Part shown: one piece after another, positions 63,332 through 64,000 of the stretch | Layout: every line of letters begins with the position of its first letter | Position numbering within the stretch: position 1 is the first letter of the stretch | Source: Lyophyllum atratum | Lineage: Eukaryota > Basidiomycota > Agaricomycetes > Agaricales > Lyophyllaceae | Direction: 5' to 3' | NCBI GenBank assembly: GCA_014905825.1 | Contig: JACGCN010000076.1 | Coordinates: 61,585 to 125,584, forward strand | Length of the DNA: 64,000 bases | Program-made: the position numbers and the translations under genes | Notes under the pieces: generated by a model | Told to the model about the DNA's origin: nothing | What the model saw: the letters and a program-made list of their open reading frames with translations, nothing else | Database searches by the model: none

Positions 63332-64000
63332 CTTTCGAGAATATCTAAGTAGGTTGAATCAAGGCTTTGTAGAAAACAAAAGGGGTTAAACTGTAGTATG
63401 AAGTGCTGCAGGGGGAGAAGAGGTTCTCAAGGTCGACGATGGAGAAGCATAGGAAGTGTGCTAGGGCAGGAGGAGATATCGTTCTGAAAGGTGGTGATGT
63501 AGTAGGTTTCGTTCGGCTGGTGGTTGGGGGAAGGATGGTGTGTAAAGTTGGCGAGAGGGAGGAGGTTTTCTAAACGTAGATGAAGCTTGCAGTTTGACAT
63601 TCATCCTTCAAAAAGTGTTGCACATGGCATTCTTTACCTGCCACACTAGTAGTACCCAGAAACTACAGAAATCGACAAGACTCTCCTCGTTCCAAACCGA
63701 CATCGCAAGCATGTTGGCTGTGAGAGGTGTGAGGTATCACGAGAGAGAGTTGTAATGAAACTCTTCACCTAAAGCCTTTCTAGAGCATGGCTAACGGGAT
63801 GGGGATCGTGGAAAATAGTGAATGTCAACTTCGTAACCTCTCACACGGTCATATTCATGCACTCGCTATTTTTGCCGTTGAGCGTATGGGGAAAGCTAAA
63901 TCGCAGATTTTCGAGAAGCAGGAACTCCTGAATGTCACCTGAATAAATGTCTCGATGTCATATGGTAGTCTTCCTATGTAAATGGCATATGGCGGCTGGG
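63332..64000. other. Upstream flank of the repeated-intron gene
   Basis: The first 100 bases carry the pre-ATG sequence shared with the 54.8- and 56.1-kb family B starts (ending CTTCATACTACAGTTTAACC on the minus strand). No gene seen beyond that. Confidence 0.4.

Overview
This window looks like nuclear DNA of a filamentous ascomycete. The genes that can be resolved are split by short spliceosomal introns (37-111 bp) with GTAAGT/GTATGT-type donors, CTAAC/CTGAC-like branch sites and CAG/TAG acceptors. Several starts sit behind long CT-rich leaders. LTR retrotransposons of the Ty1/copia type are present, and there are no bacterial operons or ribosome binding sites. The species cannot be named from the sequence. 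Conventional genes are sparse. Most of the window is repeat-rich accessory DNA: decayed retrotransposons, inverted-repeat elements, minisatellites and small lineage-specific paralog families, many of them broken.

Layout. 0-6 kb: hairpin-bearing tandem repeats, a fold-back element, an inverted-repeat element and low-complexity arrays. 6.2-10.6 kb: a minus-strand tandem array of related two-exon genes (two broken, one intact, one longer relative), followed at 12-12.7 kb by a second family. 14.5-15.6 kb: an intact 374-residue gene with an internal duplication. 16.9-19.6 kb: a decayed second copy of the 5-6 kb region and a decayed paralog cluster. 20.9-22.1 kb: a plausible three-exon gene. 23.4-25.6 kb: palindrome-rich repeats. 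26.5-36.8 kb: two internally deleted copia elements, solo inverted-repeat elements and a well-supported small three-exon membrane-protein gene at 31.7-32.1 kb. 38-39.4 kb: a gene fragment between two palindrome-bearing direct repeats. 41.5-42.2 kb: a stand-alone chromodomain gene. 43-47.7 kb: degenerate tandem repeats, an acidic repeat gene, a fold-back element and a small inverted-repeat element.

50.4-55.7 kb is the most unusual stretch. At least 14 copies of a 45-bp palindromic hairpin element are scattered through degraded copies of the gene families seen elsewhere in the window. The same stretch holds a protein-kinase fragment and a 39-bp minisatellite repeated exactly six times. 58.1-63.3 kb holds the best conventional genes: a 188-residue secreted protein, an amidohydrolase of the fungal L-rhamnono-lactonase type, and a SAP-like gene whose four introns are near-copies of one another.

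Two observations stand out. The first is the set of repeated introns at 62.3-63.3 kb (106, 111, 111, 111 bp, all phase 1, sharing donor, branch site and acceptor), with relatives at 55 and 27 kb; they resemble introner-like elements or exon-intron unit amplification. The second is the recurrent palindromic mini-elements, several sequence-unrelated families of which decorate the accessory regions (0.2-0.8, 19.98-20.1, 23.85-25.4, 38.4-39.4 and above all 50.5-55.7 kb). All statements come from reading the sequence; no similarity search was run.
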